Below the pieces are notes generated by a model, which worked only from the letters and a program-made list of their open reading frames with translations, searched no databases and was not told where the DNA came from. This document shows, one piece after another, positions 36,795 through 45,386 of a stretch of DNA of 64,000 bases; the stretch's first letter is position 1, and every line of letters starts with the position of its first letter. Both the position numbers and the translations under genes were made by a program. The stretch is from Salmonella enterica subsp. enterica serovar Choleraesuis (GTDB taxonomy: Bacteria; Pseudomonadota; Gammaproteobacteria; Enterobacterales; Enterobacteriaceae): NCBI GenBank assembly GCA_022846635.1, contig AP025685.1, positions 3,658,001 to 3,722,000 on the forward strand, given 5' to 3'.

Positions 36795-37748
36795 ATGAAT
36801 CAAAAGGCATGATCTTTTAAAGCAGTAGATCAAGATGATCTTCGGTACTTTGGGAATAATGGTTATCACGATGACTCCACAAGCTTTTACAGATATGACA
36901 ACTTTGTGCCAAATCACAAGCAAGTTAAAAAAGGAGACATTGTCATAGTAACTGATAGAAAAAATGTTCTGGGTATATCAGTTATAGATAATTTATCTTC
37001 GACACCCTACATAAAAGTTCGTAACCGATGTCCAAATGAGAATTGCATACCGGCAAAGTTAATCCTTCGAAAAACTAAAAAACCAAAGTGGCGCTGCAGC
37101 AATGGACACGAATTTGAACAGCCTAAAGTAGAAGACGTACCAGCACTTGAGTTTAAAGCTGATTATAAGCAAAACTACAAACCCATTAATTCTATTTCCA
37201 TAATGGACTTAATATCTCACACACCGCGATACAACGTTCAAAGTTCGATTCAAGAAATTGATTTCGAATGGGCTAATAACATATTTGATAGCATCATCCA
37301 ATTGGATCCTACTGAAGCAGACATCGATGATACACCTCTCGATATGGATGATCGCCGAATCGCGGTTTTACGGCAAATTAAGCAAAGACGTGGGCAAAAA
37401 TCTTTTCGCGATACTTTGATCTCTCAAACAGCCAAATGTGCAGTAAGTGGCTGTAAAATCGTTGATATCCTCGAAGCCGCACATATCTCCGCATATAAAA
37501 ATGATACACATAACCATGTTAGCAATGGGCTACTGTTACGTTGTGACATGCATACCCTTTATGATTTGGATCTTTTTGCAATCAATCCAGATTCATTAAT
37601 TATTTACTTTGCTCCACAGATTCAAGATAAAGAATATACAAAGTATCAGGGAAAACACCTGCATGTAACGCATAAGATTAATTATGGGGCCCTTGTTGAA
37701 AGATGGGAAAGGTTTACTGAAAAGTATGACTTGATTGAAGCCAATTAA
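36795..37748 (+). pseudogene. HNH endonuclease gene with in-frame TGA at codon 6
   Basis: The reading frame begins ATG at 36795 (MNQKA), meets TGA at 36810-36812, and then continues open to 37748. The segment between the TGA and the first later start codon (GTG at 36906) is protein-like: it includes DQDDLRYFGNNGYHD and FYRYDNFVPN, and runs straight into GDIVIV. A single TGG-to-TGA change is the simplest explanation. The protein has an N-terminal EVE/PUA-like region, a CPNEN-C...C..GH zinc-ribbon-like segment (about 70-105), and a C-terminal HNH nuclease with AAHISAYK, NGLLLRCDMHTLYD. It is probably a modification-dependent or type II restriction nuclease. A shorter product starting at the GTG would still contain the HNH domain. 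Confidence 0.75.
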
Positions 37749-38003
37749 CTAAGTATTACCATTCATGCTTAGAAACCACTCTGAATAGAATTTATGCTTC
37801 AATAGGTGATTGTTATGTTTAGAGTCCTTCCTAATCAGTAGTAGTCTGGATTCAGTATCTTAAGTCCGCAGTGAACTACAAGCGGACATTATTCTTATAG
37901 GGTTGACCTGCTCCCCGTTGATTAATACACCGCGATGTTAGTAATGTCTTCATAATGACCCTGATCCGGAATATGCTCCAGCCATAATCAGGAATAACCG
38001 GCT

Positions 38004-38732
38004 TCATGTTGGTTGCATATTCTGGCAACCGGCAGACTTCTCAGCGAATTCGGATGGCGTCATCCAGTCCAGTGCCGAATGGGGACGCCTCTGATTATAG
38101 TGTATGCGCCACGCCTCGATTTTGCTCCGCGCATCCTCCAGCGACATGAACCAGTTCTCGTTCAGGCACTCCGGGCGTAACCTACCGTTGAATGACTCCA
38201 CTGTGGCATTATCCGTTGGTGTTCCCGGCCGGGAAAAATCAATATGGATCCCCCGCTCATACACCCATTTATCCAGCATTTTTCCTGCAAATTCAGAGCC
38301 ATTGTCCGTTTTCAACAACCGAGGAAGCGGGCGACTGAGCGCGATGCTATTCAGCATTTCCGCAACTTCCGTTGAGCGCAGATTCTGCCCGACACAGATC
38401 CCCAGACATTCGCGGATGTACAGATCAATCACCGTCAACAGACGCAACCGGCGGCCGTCAAACAGAGCATCAGAGACAAAATCCATGCCCCAGACATGAT
38501 TCGGATAAAGCCCCTGAGGCTGTGGCTGGCGGCGTTGTGCTGATTTGTTGCGATGCGGTCTTTTGAGACGCAGGGACAGTCCCTGTTCACGGTAAAGACG
38601 GTAAATGCGTTTATGGTTATCCTGCCAGCCCTCCCGCCTGAGCAGAATGTGAACCCGCCGGTATCCGTAATGCACGCGGGTTTCCGTGATCTCACGGATA
38701 CGCAGGCGCAGCGCACTGTCATCAGCCGCCAC
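38004..38732 (-). CDS. IS3-family transposase orfB (DDE integrase core)
   Basis: 242 residues from the first ATG, carrying the rve/DDE core: HVWGMDFVSDALFDGRR, LLTVIDLYIRECLG, LKTDNGSEFAGK and the final glutamate in TVESFNGRLRPECL. The frame stays open upstream to the slippery A6G at 38852-38858, so in an intact element orfB is made as an orfA-orfB fusion by -1 frameshifting, with the ATG at 38732 internal. The catalytic part looks complete. Confidence 0.88.
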   Translation of the reverse strand: MAADDSALRLRIREITETRVHYGYRRVHILLRREGWQDNHKRIYRLYREQGLSLRLKRPHRNKSAQRRQPQPQGLYPNHVWGMDFVSDALFDGRRLRLLTVIDLYIRECLGICVGQNLRSTEVAEMLNSIALSRPLPRLLKTDNGSEFAGKMLDKWVYERGIHIDFSRPGTPTDNATVESFNGRLRPECLNENWFMSLEDARSKIEAWRIHYNQRRPHSALDWMTPSEFAEKSAGCQNMQPT

Positions 38733-38845
38733 GGAGCGATAGCGAAACGAGCTGCGACTAACCCGCAGCGCAAAACAGACCTGCCTCTCGCTGGCCCCGT
38801 AGCGTACCTGCTGGCCCCGGACCCATTCGCGCAGGCGTGCTAGCG

Positions 38846-39096
38846 TCAGTTCTTTTTTGCCAGCACATCCTGCAGCATGGCTTTGTCGAGACTCAGATCG
38901 GCAACCAGCTTCTTCAGCCTGAGAGTCTCTTCCTCAAGCTGTCTGAAGGGGAAATTCCGCCGTATTTCTTGCGCCACGTATAGAACGTGGCATCGGAAAT
39001 ACCCAGCTTACGGCAGACCTCAGGCACCGACGTACCCAGTTCGGCCTGCTTCAGGGCAAAGACAATCTGCTCTTCGGTGAATCGTGATTTTTTCAT
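38846..39096 (-). pseudogene. IS3-family orfA, frameshifted
   Basis: From 39096 the frame gives a normal HTH region (MKKSRFTEEQIVFALKQ, KLGISDATFYTWRKKYGGIS) but then shifts and stops at 38914. The lost part, the leucine-zipper stretch QLEEETLRLKKLVADL then LDKAMLQDVLAKK, is intact in another frame and ends at the normal TGA (38846). A small deletion around 38940-38945 is the likely cause. The A6G slippery site used to make the OrfAB transposase is preserved (38852-38858). The element is probably unable to move by itself. Confidence 0.8.
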
Positions 39097-39340
39097 CGGC
39101 ACCACCTCTGTTCAGGGAGTGTAGATCATGCCGGAATTCTGTTTCTGAATGGCTTAGGATTTTGGGTCAGGGTCAAGACGCTTAACAAGGGCCTCTCTGC
39201 AAACCGAAAATGTAATACCTGCAATTTGCTTCGAAAGTTGCCCTGCCAAAACCTGGCGGCTAAGCGATGGTAGTGTAGTAACATTGACTCCATACGAAGC
39301 ATTCTGAACTTGATGTTGCTCCAGACGACATTGAAAAAGG

Positions 39341-41863
39341 ATGCAGTTTGAACTTTTGTTACCAAGTGGAAAGATGATGCGCTTGTTGGAATTGGCTGAG
39401 CAATACAGAAAAGAAGCGAATAAGTTACTAAACCCAAAGACTAAATCTGCATTGGGTCAGTTCATGACCCCGGCTCCGATTTGTTTGTTTATGGCGAGCT
39501 TGTTTGACGACGTCAAAGGTGATGTAAAACTGCTTGATCCTGGCTGTGGAGTAGGATCGCTCTCTGCTGCATTCATAGATAGAGCCTTGACGTCTAAAGT
39601 TAAGAGCATAGAGCTTGATGCCTTCGATATTGAGGATGTGATGCTTCCGTTCCTGAACAAGATGTTGAACGCTTGCAAAAAGATCAGGGATGGTTTTTTA
39701 TCTTATAAAATCAATAAGATGGATTATATTATTGATACAAGTCTGTTGGTGAAAAATCTTGCATCCAGTGAAGAGATTGAAACTTACAGCCATGTGATTA
39801 TGAATCCACCATATAAAAAAATACTCTCTTCAAGTCCACATAGAATCTCTCTAAGCAGTGCGGGTATAGAAACCGTCAATTTATATTCGGGTTTTGTAGC
39901 ATTAGCCCTAAAACGGTTAAAGAAAGGGGGGGAGTTAGTTGCAATTATCCCACGCTCATTCTGTAATGGCCCTTACTACCAGCCTTTCCGCGAACAATTG
40001 CTTTCGGAAAGCGCCATCAAGCACATTCATATTTTTGACACACGAAATACTGCTTTTGCAGAAGATGAAGTTCTTCAAGAAAATATTATTATTCATTGTG
40101 TTAAAGGCGTGTCACAAGGCCAAGTTACTATCACATCAAGTCCAACTTCCGATTTCCAACTTGATAATGAGACAGGTCAAATTACAGCTACTGATATGAC
40201 CCTACGGAAGGTTTCAATAGAAAAAATAGTTAATCCGGCTGACACGCAAAAATTTATACATATCGCTGCAAGTCCGAGAGAACAGGACATTATCGAAAGA
40301 TTATCGCCGTTCACATCAACTTTAGAAGATCTAAATATTCAAGTCAGTACTGGACCTGTGGTTAACTTCCGACTCCGGGAGGACCTTCGAGAAAGCATTG
40401 ATTCAGAGTCAGTACCACTTCTTTTTCCTCAGCATTTAAATGGGAAAGTTATTTGGCCTCTTGATGGAAAAAAACCCAATGCTATTAGGGTTTCAGCATC
40501 ATCGCGCCCATGGCTTTGGAAAAATGAAGGTAATTTTCTAATTATAAAAAGGTTTAGTAGCAAAGAAGAAAAGCGTCGAATCGTCGCAACACTATATGAC
40601 TCATCCCTTCCAGGGGATCTGATCGGCTTTGAGAATAAAACTAACGTTTTCCATATTAAGAAAGCTGGTATGGATGCAGATCTTGCCCGTGGGCTTTATG
40701 TTTACCTGAATTGCACTTTACTGGACAAATATTACCGTCAGTTTGGTGGGCATACTCAAGTAAATGCTTCTGATTTGAGATCCATTCATTACCCTTCATT
40801 GAAAGTATTACGAAAGATGGGCAGTGAGTTGGGTGAAGAGATTCCAAGCCAGAATCAAATTGATGAAATCATTAACAGGGAGTTAGATCTTATGACTGAA
40901 GGAAAGATGACGGATCCATTAAAAGCTCAGGGAAAAATTGAGCAAGCTATTGATGTATTACGCCAACTTGGAATGCCTCGAGCTCAAATAAATGAGCGTT
41001 CAGCTTTAACCTTACTGGCATTGCTTGATCTTCATCCCGATGGCGAATGGGACAAGATTCAACGTCCGATGATCGGTGTCACTCCAATAATGGATTGGTG
41101 CAGAGATATATATGGTAAAGAGTATGCCCCAAACACTCGCGAAACTTTCCGCCGACAAACTCTACATCAGTTCTGTGATGGCGGAATAGCATTATATAAT
41201 CCAGATAAACCTGACCGCCCTGTTAACTCTCCCAAAGCCTGCTATCAGGTAGCGCCTGAGCTGCATACTGTTTTGCTAAACTATGGTTCAGCCGAATGGG
41301 AAAAAGCACTTGATGAGCATATGGGCAACGTATCGACCTTAGTTGAACAGTATGCCATGGCGAGAAAAATGGAAATGGTCCCATTAAAGCTGAATGATGG
41401 TACAGATTTAGAACTGAGCCCTGGCGCACATAGCCAGCTAATCAAGGATATCATTGTTGAGTTTGGTCCCCGCTTTGCACCTGATGCAGAAGTTATTTAC
41501 ATCGGTGACACGGGAGCAAAAGAAGATCATTTCAGAAAAGAAAGGCTGGCAGAGCTGGGGGTTACTGTTGATCGAAAAGGTAAACTGCCCGACGTTGTTC
41601 TCTATTGGCAAAAGCGTAACTGGTTATTGTTAATCGAATCAGTAACTTCACACGGCCCAGTAGATGGGAAGCGACACGGTGAGTTAGCAAAATTATTTGC
41701 TAGTGCTAAACCGGGATTGGTCTATGTTACAGCATTCCCTGACCGTAAGTTGATGGCAAAATATCTTATGGAGTTGTCTTGGGAAACCGAGGTTTGGGTG
41801 GCTGATGCCCCGACTCACATGATACACCTTAATGGTGATCGCTTCCTTGGACCGCACACTTAA
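39341..41863 (+). CDS. fused N6-adenine methyltransferase / PstI-type restriction endonuclease
   Basis: 840-residue single-chain restriction-modification protein. The N-terminal methyltransferase has ALGQFMTP, motif I LDPGCGVGSL (65-74) and motif IV NPPY (155-158), typical of N6-adenine enzymes. Residues about 230-500 fit a target-recognition region. The C-terminal part (about 540-840) matches BsuBI/PstI-family endonucleases: INERSALTLLALLDL, YIGDTGAKEDHFRKERL, and LPDVVLY...LLLIESVTSHGP with the catalytic acidic and basic residues. PstI relatives cut CTGCAG, but specificity here is unknown. The start is uncertain: ATGs at 39374 and 39377 with GGAAAG just upstream are alternatives. Low GC compared with core genes suggests transfer. 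Confidence 0.85.
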   Translation: MQFELLLPSGKMMRLLELAEQYRKEANKLLNPKTKSALGQFMTPAPICLFMASLFDDVKGDVKLLDPGCGVGSLSAAFIDRALTSKVKSIELDAFDIEDVMLPFLNKMLNACKKIRDGFLSYKINKMDYIIDTSLLVKNLASSEEIETYSHVIMNPPYKKILSSSPHRISLSSAGIETVNLYSGFVALALKRLKKGGELVAIIPRSFCNGPYYQPFREQLLSESAIKHIHIFDTRNTAFAEDEVLQENIIIHCVKGVSQGQVTITSSPTSDFQLDNETGQITATDMTLRKVSIEKIVNPADTQKFIHIAASPREQDIIERLSPFTSTLEDLNIQVSTGPVVNFRLREDLRESIDSESVPLLFPQHLNGKVIWPLDGKKPNAIRVSASSRPWLWKNEGNFLIIKRFSSKEEKRRIVATLYDSSLPGDLIGFENKTNVFHIKKAGMDADLARGLYVYLNCTLLDKYYRQFGGHTQVNASDLRSIHYPSLKVLRKMGSELGEEIPSQNQIDEIINRELDLMTEGKMTDPLKAQGKIEQAIDVLRQLGMPRAQINERSALTLLALLDLHPDGEWDKIQRPMIGVTPIMDWCRDIYGKEYAPNTRETFRRQTLHQFCDGGIALYNPDKPDRPVNSPKACYQVAPELHTVLLNYGSAEWEKALDEHMGNVSTLVEQYAMARKMEMVPLKLNDGTDLELSPGAHSQLIKDIIVEFGPRFAPDAEVIYIGDTGAKEDHFRKERLAELGVTVDRKGKLPDVVLYWQKRNWLLLIESVTSHGPVDGKRHGELAKLFASAKPGLVYVTAFPDRKLMAKYLMELSWETEVWVADAPTHMIHLNGDRFLGPHT

Positions 41864-42199
41864 GCAAAGGGTTTGATTCAACATTCAATGGAGCCGAACA
41901 TATCCGGCTCCTCATCAGTACTATCGGATGAACTGATCACCACCGCTAAACAGCGAACTTCAAGGCGCTCAATCATTCTATACGCATAGGATTGTGAAAC
42001 CATGACACACATTTCAATGTTTAAGGAACACAAGATGTAACGATAAGGGAGGGAATAGCTCACTAACATGTGTTAGTGTGCAAAAGTTACTAACAAATAT
42101 ATTGGCTTTTGTACGGGAAAGTATCCATGCAGTTTTCACATGCAACAAAGATAAAATATTTTTCTTATTTACTTGTTTTTTAATGAACAAAAGCATTAA
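41864..42199. other. intergenic region between the restriction gene and leuX
   Basis: 336 bases, AT-rich. It holds an inverted repeat GGAGCCG (41890-41896) / CGGCTCC (41905-41911) just past the restriction gene, possibly its terminator but without a U-tract. No integrase gene or remnant is visible. Confidence 0.5.
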
Positions 42200-42284
42200 T
42201 GGTGCCGAAGGCCGGACTCGAACCGGCACGTATTTCTACGGTTGATTTTGAATCAACTGCGTCTACCGATTTCGCCACTTCGGC
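42200..42284 (-). tRNA. leuX: tRNA-Leu, anticodon CAA
   Basis: 85-nt leucine tRNA on the minus strand. The acceptor stem begins GCCGAAG, the anticodon loop is TTCAAAA (anticodon CAA) between GTTGA and TCAAC arms, there is a long variable arm and the T-loop GGTTCGAGTCC; the 3' CCA is encoded (42202-42200). It matches E. coli leuX as I remember it. leuX is a well-known integration site of genomic islands, and AT-rich restriction genes lie on its 3' side here. Confidence 0.97.
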
Positions 42285-42548
42285 ACTGAAGGGATACGGA
42301 AAACGTCTTGGATTATAACTGCTTCATGTCGCAGCGCAACAACTAACCCCGCAGTTTGTTATCGACTGGCGATAAAAGCAGCGCCTGGGTTGTGGCAACC
42401 TGTCGTGCCGGTACTTTTCTTTATTCCGAGCATGCTTATATAGCCACGATCGGGAATCTGGCAGCCCGATCCCGCCGTTTTCAGTGTTTTGCAGTTTCAG
42501 GCTGTGGTACAAAGTATCAATCTTCCCTAACCTGCTGATACCTCTATT

Positions 42549-43412
42549 ATGTCCAGCTCTATCGATATCATCTCCTGCATCACCGATCGCTTTGTGAGCC
42601 TGACGGCCACTGAGAAGCGCATCGCCCAGTTTATTCTTGATGATGTGGCGGCTGCGGCGGAGCTGCCAATCGCCGAGCTGGCGCGGCTTACCGGTACCAG
42701 CCAGGCATCGGTCACACGCTTTGCGCGGGCGTTGGGTTGTAAAGATGTGCGGGAACTCAAGGTTAAGCTGGCCCAATCTTTGGCTATCGGCCAGCGCTTT
42801 ATTCTGGACGTGCCGGATCTGGAAGGGGTTCAGGGGATCTACGAATCCATTATTGGCGTGCTGGAGATTAACCGCCGGGCTTTAGAACCAGCCGCCCTGC
42901 AAACGGCGGTGAGCTGGATTAGCGAGGCCCGTCAGGTTCTGGCGGTCGGGATGGGCGGCGGCTCGACAATCTGCGCCCAGGAGCTTCAGTTCCGGCTGTT
43001 TCGTCTGGGTCTGCCGGTGGTCAGCCAGTGCGATGGCCTGTTGGTGCGAATGATGTGCGCGGCCATTGCGCCAAAAGATGTGGTTATCGCCCTGTCTCTG
43101 GGCGGCTTTACCCAGGAGATAGTCGAAAGCGCCGCCATCGCCCGGCAGTATGGTGCGCGAGTGATAGCCATTACGCCAGCCGATACGCCGCTGGCTGAGC
43201 ATGCCTCCCTGCTGCTGCCATTAGTAGTGCACGAGAACGATTACATCTTTAAGCCCAGCACCTCCCGCTATGCGATGCTGGCGATGGTCGATGTGCTGGC
43301 TACCGAAGTTGCGCTGGCTAATAAGTCGGAATCCCGCTCGCGGCTGCGGCGGATAAAACTAGCGCTGGATAGCCATCGCGGCGGAACCAACCGCCAGCCG
43401 CTGGGGGACTGA
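42549..43412 (+). CDS. MurR/RpiR-family transcriptional regulator
   Basis: 287-residue regulator with an N-terminal RpiR helix-turn-helix (about 1-77: TATEKRIAQFILDD, ELARLTGTSQASVTRFARAL) and a C-terminal SIS sugar-phosphate-binding domain (about 110-250: VLAVGMGGGSTICAQEL, ALSLGGFTQEIVESA). Such proteins sense phosphosugars or sugar acids. It is convergent with, and the likely regulator of, the dgoA-type catabolic genes to its right. Ligand unknown; a 2-keto-3-deoxy sugar acid phosphate would fit the neighbouring enzymes. Confidence 0.87.
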   Translation: MSSSIDIISCITDRFVSLTATEKRIAQFILDDVAAAAELPIAELARLTGTSQASVTRFARALGCKDVRELKVKLAQSLAIGQRFILDVPDLEGVQGIYESIIGVLEINRRALEPAALQTAVSWISEARQVLAVGMGGGSTICAQELQFRLFRLGLPVVSQCDGLLVRMMCAAIAPKDVVIALSLGGFTQEIVESAAIARQYGARVIAITPADTPLAEHASLLLPLVVHENDYIFKPSTSRYAMLAMVDVLATEVALANKSESRSRLRRIKLALDSHRGGTNRQPLGD

Positions 43413-43821
43413 TTCTCTAATAAGCCAGGCTGGCTTTTTCCCGCCAGTCTGGCGCTTTATTTTCTGGCCTGCAAAAGTTGCCAATAAAAATCTCTCAGTC
43501 CATCTATCCCCAATTTAATCTTCGTCCATATAGATTAGAAACCACGCTGCTATTTCTGTGAGTAAAAGGAAAAGATTATATGAATTCGCTGCCCTAATAT
43601 TTCACACCACCCTCGCCGCGTTATCTAACCTGGATTATTTCCACTCATCAGGTAAAGGGAATATTTAACCCGAGCTAAAATATGCGAGCTGTCTTCCACT
43701 AATAATGGTAATGAGGCTCACCGGGTTATTTATTCCGGAAGGCAGCTTCACGCCATGGAATTCCTCTGCTGCAACCAAAAATAAATTGTTTTATGGTGGA
43801 TTTCGCCAGCTCCCGAAAGCT
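43413..43821. other. intergenic region between convergent rpiR-type and dgoA genes
   Basis: 409 bases. Contains two tandem terminators just after the regulator gene (43423-43463); the remaining 350 bases show no gene or clear structure. Confidence 0.5.
43423..43463 (+). terminator. tandem terminators after the RpiR-type gene
   Basis: First hairpin AGCCA-GGC-TGGCT (43423-43435) followed by T5; second hairpin CGCCA-GTC-TGGCG (43442-43454) followed by CTTTATTTT. The two stems share sequence, suggesting duplication. Confidence 0.8.
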
Positions 43822-44427
43822 TTATGAAGATGCGTTCCGCCATGCCGCCATAAATGCCTGAGCCTGTTGGATAGTTCGCTGTACCGGCTGCCCGGCCCGG
43901 TACAGGTCACTGCCCAGGCCAGCTCCATTGCATCCAGCTGCCAGATAGTCCTGCAGGGTATCTGGAGTAACGCCACCCACCGCCAGCAGTGGTTGCTCCG
44001 ATGGCAGCACGGCCCGGATAGCGCGGATATAACCGGTGCCAAAAGTGGCGGCCGGAAACAGCTTCAGCCAGTCGGCTCCCGCCTCCAGCGCGCTGAAGGC
44101 TTCGCTTGGTGTGGCAAAACCGCTGCACACCAGCATACCGGCCTGCCGGGCGTGGCGAATCAGTGCCGGGTTGGTATTGGGAGTCACGATAAACCGCACG
44201 CCCAGCTCTGCCAGGGCATCAACCTGGTCGAGACGCAGCACGGTTCCGGCACCGATAACTGCGTTATCGCCATAGCTGACGAGCGATTCGCCAATTGACC
44301 GGTGCCAGTCCGGGGAGTTGAGCGGTATTTCGATGTACTGGAAGCCATGGTTGATAAGCGCCTCTACGTGCTCTGAAGCCTGCGATGGGGTGATGCCGCG
44401 CAAAATGGCGACCAGCTTATTGTTCAT
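43822..44427 (-). CDS. dgoA: 2-dehydro-3-deoxy-6-phosphogalactonate aldolase (DgoA type)
   Basis: 201-residue KDPG/KDPGal aldolase. Catalytic Lys122 (WLKLFPA) forms the Schiff base and Glu33 (EIPLNS) is the acid/base; GAGTVL, TPNTNP and VGGVTP are in place. The end AGLGSDLYRAGQ follows E. coli DgoA rather than Eda. It splits a 2-keto-3-deoxy-6-phospho sugar acid into pyruvate and glyceraldehyde 3-phosphate. Last gene of the run led by the deacylase, 62 bases after the kinase gene. Whether the physiological sugar is the galacto or gluco form is not settled by sequence. Confidence 0.88.
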   Translation of the reverse strand: MNNKLVAILRGITPSQASEHVEALINHGFQYIEIPLNSPDWHRSIGESLVSYGDNAVIGAGTVLRLDQVDALAELGVRFIVTPNTNPALIRHARQAGMLVCSGFATPSEAFSALEAGADWLKLFPAATFGTGYIRAIRAVLPSEQPLLAVGGVTPDTLQDYLAAGCNGAGLGSDLYRAGQPVQRTIQQAQAFMAAWRNASS

Positions 44428-44489
44428 TTGGATGGCTCCTTGTCGGCAGCTGAAGAGTGGAAAGAAGTATAGGGGGGGCAGAGGCTGGT

Positions 44490-45386
44490 TTAACGGCCAT
44501 AGTGAATGCTCCGGATGCCCTGCAAAAAGGCCTGTTCGGGGTCAATCAGGCAAACGGCTATGCCTGCACTCTCAAGCAGCTGGCGGTAACGACTGGCCAG
44601 AGGCCGATCGGCGACCAGCGTTACCTGGGCTAACTGATAATGCTGCCGCATGGCGTGGATTTCGTTGCCAATCAGCAAGCCAGATAAGTACTCACTTACG
44701 TCGCAGGCCGCAATTTTATTGAGTATGCGACCGGCTCGCACCCCGAATAGCTCGCTGATTAATGCCGGATGTTCCTGCGCGCGCCTGGCACCGGCTATAA
44801 ATGCCTGAGGGGACTCCGCCTGTGGAGGCAGACCTGCCCCCAGTAGCGAGTGGCCAAGCAGCAGATGATGCAGTTCGCCGGTCAGCGCCGTGGTGAAGTT
44901 CTCAACGGTAGCCTGAGGGCCGTTGCATGTTCCGCTGGATGTAAGCACCCACTTACTATGGGTGCCAGGCAGCACGTAGCACGTATCGGGGTGGAGCTGA
45001 TAAGCCCCGGCGAGCAGCGTTTCCTCGCCGCGCATAACGTTGCACTCGCCATCATCGCGCTGGAGCTTTAGGCCAGGCACGATCCAGGCGTTATCAGCCA
45101 CCTGATGCAGGTGCTGGCTAAGGGCAGTGACCGGCTGCGGGCAAGTAAGATAATCAACCGGATGCCAGCCAATATCGCTGCCAACCATACCGGCGAGATA
45201 AAATGGTAGTGACTGCTCACTTCCTATTGGAAGCAGGTATTTACTGAATATAGATTCTGCACTCTGTCCATTCAGGCGGGTTACGCCATACGGCAGGCGC
45301 AGGCGATGACGGCACTGCCCATCGACAATATGCCAGGCGCGCAGATGGGTCGATCCCCAGTCAACGGCGATGTAGTTATCGTTCAC
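44490..45386 (-). CDS. dgoK: 2-dehydro-3-deoxygalactonokinase (DgoK type)
   Basis: 298-residue sugar-acid kinase of the DgoK family. N-terminal IAVDWGSTHLRAW is the phosphate-binding segment; PGLKLQRDDGECNVMRGEET and VLPGTHSKWV are family hallmarks in the middle. It phosphorylates 2-keto-3-deoxy sugar acids for the next enzyme, the DgoA aldolase. The ATG overlaps the symporter stop by four bases, so it is translationally linked to uptake. Confidence 0.9.
   Translation of the reverse strand: MNDNYIAVDWGSTHLRAWHIVDGQCRHRLRLPYGVTRLNGQSAESIFSKYLLPIGSEQSLPFYLAGMVGSDIGWHPVDYLTCPQPVTALSQHLHQVADNAWIVPGLKLQRDDGECNVMRGEETLLAGAYQLHPDTCYVLPGTHSKWVLTSSGTCNGPQATVENFTTALTGELHHLLLGHSLLGAGLPPQAESPQAFIAGARRAQEHPALISELFGVRAGRILNKIAACDVSEYLSGLLIGNEIHAMRQHYQLAQVTLVADRPLASRYRQLLESAGIAVCLIDPEQAFLQGIRSIHYGR

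Larger units (their letters stand above)
37956..39175 (-). mobile_element. IS3-family insertion sequence, about 1.22 kb
   Basis: Contains orfA and orfB of an IS3-family element on the minus strand. The ends are proposed from TGACCCTGA at 37956-37964 and its exact complement TCAGGGTCA at 39167-39175; the match continues imperfectly inward (CC, then AA). No matching target duplication is seen next to these ends. A second, less regular pair (37904 and 39128) was considered. The element separates the HNH gene from the methyltransferase/nuclease gene. Confidence 0.7.

Noticed and set aside
36810..36812. TGA as selenocysteine codon
   Set aside because: No SECIS-like hairpin is apparent right after it, HNH nucleases are not selenoproteins, and a TGG-to-TGA change explains it more simply.
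37904..39128. Alternative IS ends (TGACCTG at 37904, complement-like AGATCA at 39123)
   Set aside because: The match needs a gap and several mismatches, while the pair at 37956/39175 is an exact 9-base inverted repeat and gives more usual distances to the genes.
42014..42229. 71-codon minus-strand frame overlapping the tRNA gene
   Set aside because: It begins inside leuX and has no domain; the tRNA is unambiguous.
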